NCBI GenBank assembly: GCA_021806355.1 | Contig: JAJZXT010000098.1 | Coordinates: 1 to 17,635 of the forward strand | Direction of reading: 5' to 3' | DNA length: 17,635 nucleotides | Origin: Thermoplasmata archaeon | Lineage (GTDB): Archaea > Thermoplasmatota > Thermoplasmata > Thermoplasmatales > Thermoplasmataceae | Shown here: positions 8,413 through 14,940 of the stretch, piece after piece | Layout of the letters: each line of letters begins with the position of its first letter | How positions within the stretch are numbered: the first letter of the stretch is position 1 | Translations under genes and position numbers: made by a program | Notes under the pieces: generated by a model | The model's database searches: none | Seen by the model: the letters and a program-made list of their open reading frames with translations, nothing else | Told to the model about the DNA's origin: nothing

Positions 8413-8478
8413 ATGCTCAGGCTTCCCTTTTTCATCCATCCTGATTTGATTCCTGAAGTTTCGTGGAGGAGGATTTAG
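8413..8478 (+). CDS. 21-codon leader ORF, or amber-interrupted N-terminus of the next gene
   Basis: ATG at 8413 opens a 21-codon frame (MLRLPFFIHP ... EVSWRRI) ending in TAG at 8476-8478. The next codon, in the same frame, is the TTG start of the nucleotidyltransferase-fold gene, so the two frames abut exactly. A TATA-like box lies about 26 bp upstream of this ATG, as for leaderless genes elsewhere in the window. Either this is a leader peptide, or the larger protein once began here and is now split by a nonsense codon or a sequencing error. The GGAGGAGG at 8465-8472 can be read as a Shine-Dalgarno site or simply as the codons of W-R-R. Confidence 0.4.
   Translation: MLRLPFFIHPDLIPEVSWRRI
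8465..8472 (+). promoter_or_regulatory. Strong Shine-Dalgarno site before a TTG start
   Basis: GGAGGAGG lies six bases before TTG 8479. Most genes here seem leaderless, so this site would mark initiation inside a leader-bearing transcript. It also encodes part of Ser-Trp-Arg-Arg in the upstream in-frame ORF, so the match may be incidental. Confidence 0.45.
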
Positions 8479-9120
8479 TTGGAAGAAGAAGCCAGCCTTC
8501 GGATAGGAAAAGCAGAGATATCAGTCGTTAAAATGAAAAAGATCAATCAGGCTATCCGCTTTTCAGATCAATTGAAAAACCAATCCATCAAATTCATAGG
8601 GATTTCTGGCTCGGTTTCCTATGAACCCAAAGAGGAAGATGACGTGGATGTTTTCATTATTTCGGAAAAAAAGAGGTTGTGGACAGTAATTCTCAGGGCT
8701 TTAATAATAAGGAGATTCGTAAAAAACAGGGATATTTGCCTGTCGTTATTTATGGATGCCGAATATGCAGCAAACTTTTATTCAGGGAAAATGAGTCCCC
8801 TGAAAATATCGGATGCCAGGAAGGTGATTCCCATCCATGGATCTGATTTTTATTCAGAACTACTGAAGAAACTTGACGGGCATTCCAGGGAATTCAATTT
8901 CAACTCACATGTGATCCAAAGCTTGATAGATTGCCTCATATTTATTTTCCTTGCTCCATTTCTATATATCAAGACAACCATAAATTCGAATCGCGACGTG
9001 GCTCGTAAGGGTCAACTTGCAAAATTCAATCCAAAGATATCAAGAAGATTCTTTTACCTTGATTCTGAAAAGTACCGAATATACGAGAGAGAATTTAACG
9101 GGGGTCAAAACAATGGGTAA
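8479..9120 (+). CDS. Nucleotidyltransferase-fold protein
   Basis: 213 residues. The motif GISGSVSY (41-48) followed by DDVDVFIIS (54-62) is the GS...DxD signature of the polymerase-beta-like nucleotidyltransferase fold. The phrase SEKKRLW after it matches a family of predicted nucleotidyltransferases whose DxD strand is followed by a K-RLW turn. A hydrophobic stretch at about 149-166 (LIDCLIFIFLAPFLY) could be a membrane helix or a buried one. The TTG start is preceded by GGAGGAGG at 8465-8472, a strong ribosome-binding site with good spacing. An alternative reading extends the protein upstream through the TAG at 8476. It overlaps the glycosyltransferase gene by eight bases, so the two are one operon. 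The substrate is unknown; sugar or polymer modification is inferred from the partner gene. Confidence 0.75.
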   Translation: MEEEASLRIGKAEISVVKMKKINQAIRFSDQLKNQSIKFIGISGSVSYEPKEEDDVDVFIISEKKRLWTVILRALIIRRFVKNRDICLSLFMDAEYAANFYSGKMSPLKISDARKVIPIHGSDFYSELLKKLDGHSREFNFNSHVIQSLIDCLIFIFLAPFLYIKTTINSNRDVARKGQLAKFNPKISRRFFYLDSEKYRIYEREFNGGQNNG

Positions 9121-9982
9121 AACTGCCATTATTTTCTCCAACAATGATATCTCTTCTGTGAAGAGGATCTACTCTATCGTTCACAATTCATCACTGGATC
9201 AGATAATCTGGGCAATTGATGGAAACGAGAGCATCCCAAGATTTATTGAATCCTTCTCGGATAAGAGGGACATAATTACATATTCTCCGGAAAGGCAGGG
9301 AAAGAGTGCCTCTTATAACAGAGCCCTCAAATTGATAACGAATGATGATGTGTTTCTAATTTCCGCTGATGTGGTTTTTCAGCCGGATGTATTTGACAGG
9401 ATTTGTGAAAGGGTTAATGGGGTTGGCATAGCACTCACAAACGTAGTGCCCCTGAGAAGGGATGGTCTGATAAGAAATATTGGATCTTTACTATGGGTTA
9501 TCAGGGACATGCAATTGAGATATTTTTTCATGCATGGCATCCCAATCCACGGAGGAGAATTTCTTTATCTTAAGCGAAAATTTATCGAAAAGATTCCAGA
9601 GGTTGTAAATGATGATGCATTCCAGTGCCTGAATGCACAGAAGCATGGAGCAATGGCCGCGTACTACGAAGATTTGGAGATAAGGAATTTTGTGCCATCA
9701 GAGTTGGTGGAATTAATAAACCAGAGAAGAAGGATCAATTACGGCCATATTGAACTGGGAAAGAAGCTTGAAAATCCAAGTTCAATTTCTTCCCTGCTTT
9801 TCAGGAATACAAAGGTAACCCTGAGCATACTTAGAATGGCATTGAAACGTAACTTGAAAATCATTGGGTTGCTTCCATTCCTGTTGGTTATTGAGATATT
9901 GTCCCGCCTTTCCGCGCAGATAGATATGCTCACAGATCACGACCAGATCCTATGGAAAAACATCGAGACCTCAAAATCATGA
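9113..9982 (+). CDS. Family 2 (GT2-like) glycosyltransferase
   Basis: 289 residues from ATG 9113. GT2 features appear in order: an N-terminal nucleotide-binding half, RQGKSASYNRAL at 61-72 (the family's G-K-x-x-A-x-N region), ISADVVF at 83-89 at the usual DxD place (here S-A-D), VVNDDAF at 164-170 as the likely catalytic base region, and INQRRRINYGH at 202-212, a QxxRW-like element. A hydrophobic C-terminal stretch (IIGLLPFLLVIEIL, about 250-263) suggests membrane association. It would transfer sugar from a nucleotide sugar to a lipid or protein at the inner membrane face. An upstream ATG at 9017 would add 32 residues inside the preceding gene. I prefer 9113 because GGGGGTC sits eight bases before it and the eight-base overlap is typical of coupling. 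Confidence 0.85.
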   Translation: MGKTAIIFSNNDISSVKRIYSIVHNSSLDQIIWAIDGNESIPRFIESFSDKRDIITYSPERQGKSASYNRALKLITNDDVFLISADVVFQPDVFDRICERVNGVGIALTNVVPLRRDGLIRNIGSLLWVIRDMQLRYFFMHGIPIHGGEFLYLKRKFIEKIPEVVNDDAFQCLNAQKHGAMAAYYEDLEIRNFVPSELVELINQRRRINYGHIELGKKLENPSSISSLLFRNTKVTLSILRMALKRNLKIIGLLPFLLVIEILSRLSAQIDMLTDHDQILWKNIETSKS

Positions 9983-9986
9983 AATC

Positions 9987-11138
9987 CTATTTTTTTGACA
10001 GGAAATATAGTGTATGGTCTCCAAGATACTTGAATGGCCATTTATCGGAGAAAAAGATATCTGCTTTCTTGATTTTTCCGGCATCTATCCTTCCCTCCAT
10101 AATAGAAGCGTAATTTGAAGGCGGCAGCATAACCGGGCATCCATATATTTCCTCTATCGTGAACCACCTTGCAAACAATCTTCTTAGGTACATCGGGGAA
10201 TAGGGAAAAACGTCAATGCAAAATCTCGATGATCCTTCCGGCACCATGTTTGAGAGGCGCTCGAAAACTCTCTTTGGTTTAATGCCTATTACATGGGCTA
10301 TCATCTCCGTAAGGCATAATTTGTTGAAAATGCCAAAGACCAACTTTCCTCCCGGCTTCAAAATTCTATTGAATGCGATCATGATCTTTTCCAAATCCGG
10401 CTCGCAATTCAGGGCACCATAGTTGGAATAGACTCCGTCAAAGGATTCCTCTCCCAGATCATTCACGTGGATTTCCAAGTCAGATGCCTTCATCGTCATT
10501 GTTTTCAGCATGCTATCAACCCCCTGACTCATGGCTTTTTCTAGCAGGATTTGGTTCATTTTTTCTGATATATCAATGGCAGTTATTTCATGCCCCTCCC
10601 TTAACATGGCAATGGTTTCCGTTCCTGTACCTGAACCTATTTCCAACAGCCTAGAGGAACCAGAGAAGAATTCTTTCATCAGGGAAACGGATCGTTCTCG
10701 TAGGTAATTATTCACAAAATTGCCATAGATATGGCGATCATAATCACTGGCTATCGAATCAAATTCCCCTGTCAGCCATTTATTATAATTTTTCTGGTCA
10801 TTTATCACCTCCATATCTTTGGATTCTTTAAGTGAAATAACACGGGAAATCCTGGAAAACCATTGCGCGTAATTCTCAGAACCATATTTTTCTTCCATTA
10901 ACATCTTCACTTTTCTTATCTTATCTGCATCGGAAACAAGATTAGCAGCAACGCTCTTTTCTTTCCCATCAATATAAACAGTCGCAACCCCATGCCTCAG
11001 AACCTCGCTGGGCCATCTATTTGCCGTGCCTGAGGAAATCACGTAAATTTCATCATCAAATGCTACATATGCCAGCGGGACTGATTTCTTTTCAATCCGT
11101 AAGTTCAAATGCTCTGCAGGTTTTTTCCTCATTTCCAT
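9987..11138 (-). CDS. Split-barrel (PNPOx/F420-like) - SAM methyltransferase fusion
   Basis: 383 residues with two domains. Residues about 15-105 look like a flavin/F420-type split barrel: IYVISSGTANRWPSEVLRHG followed by ATVYIDGKEKSVAANLVSD, the strand pattern of PNPOx-like and nitroreductase-like small proteins. Residues about 125-383 are a class I SAM-dependent methyltransferase with motif I LLEIGSGTGTET (164-175), an acidic residue after strand 2 (AIDIS, D189) and a late GGKLVFGIF segment. The methyl acceptor and the barrel's ligand are unknown. The gene converges on the glycosyltransferase (four bases between stops). ATG at 11138 or 11132 fits; a TATA-like box at 11155-11164 lies 22-28 bp upstream. 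The frame shows no sign of being two merged genes by error: there is no stop or overlap between the domains. Confidence 0.82.
   Translation of the reverse strand: MEMRKKPAEHLNLRIEKKSVPLAYVAFDDEIYVISSGTANRWPSEVLRHGVATVYIDGKEKSVAANLVSDADKIRKVKMLMEEKYGSENYAQWFSRISRVISLKESKDMEVINDQKNYNKWLTGEFDSIASDYDRHIYGNFVNNYLRERSVSLMKEFFSGSSRLLEIGSGTGTETIAMLREGHEITAIDISEKMNQILLEKAMSQGVDSMLKTMTMKASDLEIHVNDLGEESFDGVYSNYGALNCEPDLEKIMIAFNRILKPGGKLVFGIFNKLCLTEMIAHVIGIKPKRVFERLSNMVPEGSSRFCIDVFPYSPMYLRRLFARWFTIEEIYGCPVMLPPSNYASIMEGRIDAGKIKKADIFFSDKWPFKYLGDHTLYFLSKK
9990..9996 (+). terminator. Poly-T run after the glycosyltransferase gene
   Basis: Seven T residues follow the TGA at 9980-9982 within eight bases. Archaeal intrinsic termination can use such T-runs without a hairpin. 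The run also codes near the end of the convergent methyltransferase gene, so it may be only codon usage. Confidence 0.25.
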
Positions 11139-11154
11139 GATAAAGAGGAGATTC

Positions 11155-11164
11155 TAAAATATAA
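11155..11164 (-). promoter_or_regulatory. Putative TATA box of the methyltransferase fusion gene
   Basis: TTATATTTTA on the minus strand is centred about 22 bp before ATG 11138 and 28 bp before the in-frame ATG 11132. The second distance is closer to the archaeal norm, so the true start may be the third codon of the called gene. Confidence 0.4.
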
Positions 11165-11192
11165 TCTATTTGAATGACATTTATTCTTATAG

Positions 11193-11399
11193 ATGAAACT
11201 ATACTCAGAGAGATTCTTCATAAAATATTTACTGGAAAATAATGGATTATGCATTGGAATTGACATGAAAACCAGATCATATCTCTTCCTGATAACCCAG
11301 AGAGGAATAATGTTTAAGAAACGCCCTGCTGGTGACAAAATTGTGGAAAACCTGGATTATGAAGTGATCAAGGTTTCAGATCACCTTAGGAGAATTTAG
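11193..11399 (+). CDS. Small hypothetical protein (68 residues)
   Basis: ATG 11193 to TAG 11399, diverging from the methyltransferase gene with a 54-bp gap. The sequence is mixed alpha/beta in look (KLYSERFFIKYLLENNG, then RSYLFLITQRGIMF, ending in VSDHLRRI). It is basic and has no membrane helix or known motif. The AT-rich element near 11156-11166 is about 30 bp upstream and could serve both directions. An overlapping antisense frame of similar length exists, so coding is not certain. The first MITE copy begins 16 bp after the stop. I cannot name a function. Confidence 0.4.
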   Translation: MKLYSERFFIKYLLENNGLCIGIDMKTRSYLFLITQRGIMFKKRPAGDKIVENLDYEVIKVSDHLRRI

Positions 11400-11406
11400 T
11401 GTTCAT

Positions 11407-11414
11407 TTTTGAGC
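11407..11414 (+). repeat. Left target-site duplication of MITE copy 1
   Basis: TTTTGAGC, repeated exactly at 11596-11603 on the other side of the element. Confidence 0.9.
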
Positions 11415-11595
11415 CTATGGCGGCAATAGACTGCTAGACCTCTTTAATATACTGTTATTCATTGGTCACACTAGACACGTAGTTTCTAACTAATCGTTTT
11501 GTACAACCAATTCTGGTGTACAGAAAACTCTCAGGATATCACACAGTAGAGCAAGAATTTTGCTGAAGTGACCTTACGACCTTTTGCCGCCATAG
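11415..11595 (+). mobile_element. MITE-like element, copy 1 (181 bp)
   Basis: Begins CTATGGCGGCAATAG and ends CTTTTGCCGCCATAG, which are inverted repeats matching at 14 of 15 positions. It is flanked by a perfect 8-bp direct repeat TTTTGAGC (11407-11414 and 11596-11603), the footprint of transposition. There is no transposase or long ORF inside. It is about 92 % identical (roughly 15 differences by eye) over its full length to the copy at 17220, in the same orientation. It must be moved in trans by a transposase not in this window. The 8-bp duplication is compatible with several IS families, so I do not assign one. An internal imperfect hairpin lies at 11501-11521. Confidence 0.92.
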
Positions 11596-11603
11596 TTTTG
11601 AGC
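11596..11603 (+). repeat. Right target-site duplication of MITE copy 1
   Basis: TTTTGAGC, identical to 11407-11414. Removing the element and one repeat gives an uninterrupted intergenic sequence. Confidence 0.9.
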
Positions 11604-11644
11604 GAAAATCTTCTTAACGCTCGTTGTATAAATTTGGAAAGTGG

Positions 11645-12268
11645 CTATTTTTCAGGCTCACTTTCCCTGATCTCCTTCAATGCTTCCCTGTCCCTGCAAT
11701 ATAAATAGGGGGCAAGATCCAGAGATTCCGGGGAATTTCTTAACTTATTGCTATAGACTTTTCTTAAATTCTTGTCAACCTCCTCACAATACCCTTTCCA
11801 GGTAACTCCAAGATATTCGACGTATTTCTTCTCAATGCCTGTAGCAACTTCGTGGGCGTAAGGATATTCAAAGTCATTATCGGACATCCACTTTTCGGGA
11901 AGTTCATGATGCAGGCCTATCGTCTTAGTAGCATCAATCTCCTTTCCCTCAACAGTTAGGATTCTTTGAAAATGCTCATCAAGGTATATCGTCTTTCCGT
12001 CAATGGAATAACCTCCGGTATATTTTATGTCGTGTTCTGTATCGAGTTTCACATCATCCGAACTTTTCCGTTCAATTACATTGCCTATCGGAGTTCCATT
12101 TTTGATTATCTTTCCATTTTCAACGGTAACTTCATCCCCTTTTTTAACATCGCCGGAAACAATTCCGCTGATGTATGTGGGTTTAACGAATTCAATAGCT
12201 ATTATCTTGATTTCTCCGGCACCAAGATCTGTCTTTTTAGTATGTTCTATGACTTCAAATTTTTCCAT
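11645..12268 (-). CDS. Hypothetical protein with HELPE and AHEVAT motifs
   Basis: 207 residues, soluble, no membrane segment. The N-terminal half is beta-rich with a small-barrel look (SGDVKKGDEVTVENGK, then NGTPIGNVIER). The C-terminal half runs from GKTIYLDEHFQR and VEGKEIDA through LHHELPEKW, YAHEVATGIEKKYVEYLG and TWKGYCEEVDKNLRKVY. The order of these short motifs reminds me of small proteins found near prophage structural genes, and HELPE resembles a metallopeptidase HExxH with Glu in the last place. Both comparisons are from memory and unverified. A TATA box at 12290-12298 is 26 bp upstream of the ATG, so the gene is probably leaderless and monocistronic. The stop is about 40 bp from the right target duplication of MITE copy 1. 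Confidence 0.75.
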   Translation of the reverse strand: MEKFEVIEHTKKTDLGAGEIKIIAIEFVKPTYISGIVSGDVKKGDEVTVENGKIIKNGTPIGNVIERKSSDDVKLDTEHDIKYTGGYSIDGKTIYLDEHFQRILTVEGKEIDATKTIGLHHELPEKWMSDNDFEYPYAHEVATGIEKKYVEYLGVTWKGYCEEVDKNLRKVYSNKLRNSPESLDLAPYLYCRDREALKEIRESEPEK

Positions 12269-12289
12269 AAGCTTAATTGGATTATTGGC

Positions 12290-12298
12290 AAATATATC
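12290..12298 (-). promoter_or_regulatory. TATA box of the HELPE-protein gene
   Basis: GATATATTT on the minus strand is centred 26 bp upstream of ATG 12268, the standard leaderless distance. Confidence 0.5.
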
Positions 12299-12344
12299 TT
12301 TCCTTTTTACCTCAATTAGGGAAAATCATTAATTCGTCAAGAAC

Positions 12345-12355
12345 AAATTTAATAC
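12345..12355 (+). promoter_or_regulatory. TATA box of the outer-protein/ABC operon
   Basis: AAATTTAATAC is centred 26 bp upstream of ATG 12376. It probably drives all three genes to 14940, as no gap larger than four bases separates them. Confidence 0.5.
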
Positions 12356-12375
12356 TATAGATTCAATAAGAAATC

Positions 12376-13191
12376 ATGAGTTATAAAGGAAAATTATTTT
12401 CTGCCTTTTTAATTTTTATTTTATTCATTGCTGGAATGGCCTTTTCGATTAGTTATACAGGGGAAAAGATCAAGAAATTGGCAAATCCATACGCATTCAT
12501 TCCCGAAAATTCAACGTTTTTAATATTCACTCAGCAAAATGGTGAGAAAATTTTAACATTTGGAATCAATGGAAATACTGCTGCAATAACCGACTTTCCT
12601 GCGAATCAACAGAATTCATTTTTCTTCGCATCATCTCTGCATATTAATGCTACTGTAAATATCTCTTTTGTATCCTCAATAGATGGAAATCCTATTTATG
12701 AAATTAGTACAACGCTCAATCAGGAAAATTCAGTAATTATTAACGGCAGTTCACATGTAAAATCAGCTGGGAATGTATTCTTGTGGGAATCCTTTTATTT
12801 TACAAACCCATTCCCAAGCATATATATTATAGGTTCATTGCCAGCAGTAGAAGCTTCAATATTAGCATATTCTGAAGATTCTGGCAAAACATCAAGAGTG
12901 ACAAGCTTTCTAAACTTGAATGATAGTTTTTCGGCGTATTACTTTTTTGGGGATAATTCCTCCATAAAATCAATATCTGCAAACCTTACAGATGGTTTTT
13001 TTTTCATAAACACAGTGTTTAGTAAATCGACGAACGTCATAAAAGTATATTTTGTTCTTCTGGGAGCTTTGCCTTCTTACATCATCGTATATCCCCCTGA
13101 AAAGTCAGAAATAACCATAAAGATTCCCATAAAAGGGTTACCTTTTAACACCGAGATTTATTATATATTATCATTATTGGTAAACGAGTGA
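12376..13191 (+). CDS. Membrane-anchored extracytoplasmic protein, ABC operon gene 1
   Basis: 271 residues. A short basic start is followed by one hydrophobic segment at about 8-27 (FSAFLIFILFIAGMAFSI), a signal anchor or uncleaved signal. The rest is beta-rich, Asn/Ser/Phe-rich and has about seven N-glycosylation sequons (NST, NAT, NIS, NGS, NDS, NSS, NLT), as expected outside the membrane. No family is recognised. The permease starts four bases after the stop, so this is part of the exporter operon. It could be a substrate-facing accessory, a structural partner or the exported protein. The base composition is AT-richer than that of the genes at the left of the window. Confidence 0.75.
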   Translation: MSYKGKLFSAFLIFILFIAGMAFSISYTGEKIKKLANPYAFIPENSTFLIFTQQNGEKILTFGINGNTAAITDFPANQQNSFFFASSLHINATVNISFVSSIDGNPIYEISTTLNQENSVIINGSSHVKSAGNVFLWESFYFTNPFPSIYIIGSLPAVEASILAYSEDSGKTSRVTSFLNLNDSFSAYYFFGDNSSIKSISANLTDGFFFINTVFSKSTNVIKVYFVLLGALPSYIIVYPPEKSEITIKIPIKGLPFNTEIYYILSLLVNE

Positions 13192-13195
13192 TACA

Positions 13196-14032
13196 ATGTT
13201 CTTTGAATTAAGGAAAATCACTCAATTTTTGACCATAAATTTCTGGAATTCAAGGGCATTTACATTCATGGCTTTTCTCACAATCTTCATTTCAATCCTG
13301 ATGTTTATCCTGACGTTTTTTGATTTCAATTCAATTATCGGCACTTTTGTGCAAAGTGGCGGGTTGGTGATTAACGTTCCAAATCAACTGCGGGAGGCAT
13401 CTTTCAATTTCATTTGGGGGAATATATTCATCTATATACCCATATTGGCCAGCGCCTTTTTTGCTGCAGGTGCAATCTCTCAAGAGCTGGAACAGAAGAC
13501 GATTTATCAACTGCTCTCCCTGCCAATTTCAAAGGAAATTATTTTGCTTGGAAAAATTCTCTCATCTTTTTTTGCAACAGGCCTCATAGTTTCACTATTC
13601 ATCCTAACTCAATTTATATCATATGTCATTACGTTTCATAGCTTCCCGGATTTAAATTTTTTAACATATTACCTACTCGCTCTGCTGATCACTTTTTCAG
13701 ACGTCGCCATGGGAATAGCAGTTAGCACATTTTTCTCAAAATCTGCCAACGCCTCAATTGCATATCTCATAATATACATCGTAGCAATGGACATCATTTC
13801 ATTGATATTCTCATCAACAGGCATCAATCCATTGCTTATCAAAGCCAACGCAGATAGAATTGTATATAGGGTTTTTATGAATATAGATCCGTATGTCCTT
13901 TATTATGGGGGTTCATTGTCACCAGCACCCTTCTGGGAAATTATCTATTCAATAGAAATTCTTCTTGCCTACACAGGATGTTTCCTGTTCATAGCCTATA
14001 TATCTTTTTTTAGGAGAGGGATAGTTAAATGA
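13196..14032 (+). CDS. ABC-2 type permease, ABC operon gene 2
   Basis: 278 residues with about six helices. There is a first helix near 20-42, an outer loop of about 40 residues, then a helix starting at the FIYIPILASAFFAAGAI segment, which precedes SQELEQKTIYQLLSLPISKE. This amphipathic E-x-x-x-x-T-x-x-x-L-x-x-P-I element is typical of ABC-2 permeases and contacts the ATPase. It ends with the basic tail FRRGIVK. The ATG lies four bases after the previous stop, and its own stop TGA overlaps the ATG of the ATPase gene (ATGA at 14029-14032). It forms the channel of the second exporter; the substrate is unknown. Confidence 0.9.
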   Translation: MFFELRKITQFLTINFWNSRAFTFMAFLTIFISILMFILTFFDFNSIIGTFVQSGGLVINVPNQLREASFNFIWGNIFIYIPILASAFFAAGAISQELEQKTIYQLLSLPISKEIILLGKILSSFFATGLIVSLFILTQFISYVITFHSFPDLNFLTYYLLALLITFSDVAMGIAVSTFFSKSANASIAYLIIYIVAMDIISLIFSSTGINPLLIKANADRIVYRVFMNIDPYVLYYGGSLSPAPFWEIIYSIEILLAYTGCFLFIAYISFFRRGIVK

Positions 14033-14940
14033 GCACTATTGAGCTAAGGAATGTCCACAAGAAAATGGGGAGGCATAATTCATTAGAGATTGAAAAGCTC
14101 TCTGTTAGGTCTCCAATAATTTTGGGATTGCTGGGTCCTAATGGAGCAGGCAAATCAACACTTTTAAAGCTGATATCGGGCTGCGTCAGTTCGTTTGATG
14201 GGATCATTGAGATAAATGGATTAGACATAAAGGAAAGAAGGGAATCTGCAATAAAGGATTTAGGATCGTTAATAGAGAATCCAAATTTTTACCAGTTCGT
14301 ATCGGGATATCAGCTACTGAGATTCATTGGGCAAATAAGGAAAGAATCGAATAGAATGGACGAAGAAGTTCATAAAACACTTAAGAAACTTGGTCTCTCA
14401 AATAAAGGAAGGAACCAGCTTCATACATATTCAACGGGGGAAATAAAGAGATTATCATTAGGAGCAGCAATAATTGGGGATCCAAATATTATATTGTTAG
14501 ACGAGCCATCAGACAACCTTGACATCTTTGGGGAATTAGTATTTGAGGATTTGATAAGAGATATATCAATCGGGGAGGAGAAGATTATAATAATCGCATC
14601 CCACGATATCGAAATGCTGGAAAAGCTCTGCAACGAAGTTATTATAATCATTGATGGAAATATAGAAGGAACATTAAAGATAGATGGTGATGAGAACAGA
14701 AAGATCATAACGTTAGATAAAAATATCGAGGCAAATTCTGCTTTGAACCAGAAATATGAAGTTAGAGAAAACACCATCAGAATCGAAATAAAGGAAGAAA
14801 AAGAACTCATCGAGGCTATTCAAGAATCAGCTGACCTCGGATACAAAATAGTAAATGTAAAAAATGAATCGTTATTGGAAAAAAAATATTTGGAAATTTT
14901 AAAAATTAAAGGTATGAGTATTCTTCAGTCAATAGATTAA
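14029..14940 (+). CDS. ABC transporter ATPase (BcrA-like), ABC operon gene 3
   Basis: 303 residues. Walker A is GPNGAGKST at 36-44, the signature YSTGEIKRLSL lies at 134-144 (degenerate LSGGQ), Walker B is IILLDEPSDNLD at 154-165, and the H-loop is ASHDIE with H192. In the Q-loop position the protein has SLIENPNFY (80-88), with E83 in place of Gln. That L-I-E-x-P-x-F-Y form is typical of bacitracin/lantibiotic-type BcrA ATPases, so export or resistance to a peptide or lipid-like compound is a reasonable guess. The C-terminal extension ends in the gene's last 35 bases, which overlap the 3' end of the convergent surface protein gene. An AGGAG-like site precedes the ATG by about nine bases. Confidence 0.93.
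   Translation: MSTIELRNVHKKMGRHNSLEIEKLSVRSPIILGLLGPNGAGKSTLLKLISGCVSSFDGIIEINGLDIKERRESAIKDLGSLIENPNFYQFVSGYQLLRFIGQIRKESNRMDEEVHKTLKKLGLSNKGRNQLHTYSTGEIKRLSLGAAIIGDPNIILLDEPSDNLDIFGELVFEDLIRDISIGEEKIIIIASHDIEMLEKLCNEVIIIIDGNIEGTLKIDGDENRKIITLDKNIEANSALNQKYEVRENTIRIEIKEEKELIEAIQESADLGYKIVNVKNESLLEKKYLEILKIKGMSILQSID

Noticed and set aside
9017..9112. Upstream start adding 32 residues to the glycosyltransferase
   Set aside because: It lies inside the nucleotidyltransferase gene, has no GT2-like sequence, and the ATG at 9113 has a ribosome-binding-like GGGGGTC at good spacing.
11415..11595. Assigning the MITE to a named IS family from its 8-bp duplication
   Set aside because: Several families make 8-bp duplications, and the inverted ends CTATGGCGGC do not match any end I can recall with confidence.
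11966..12332. Overlapping plus-strand frames of 101-117 residues antisense to the HELPE-motif gene
   Set aside because: The minus-strand frame has a balanced soluble-protein composition and a TATA box at 26 bp. The antisense frames are Phe/Ile/Ser-rich with no promoter or motif.
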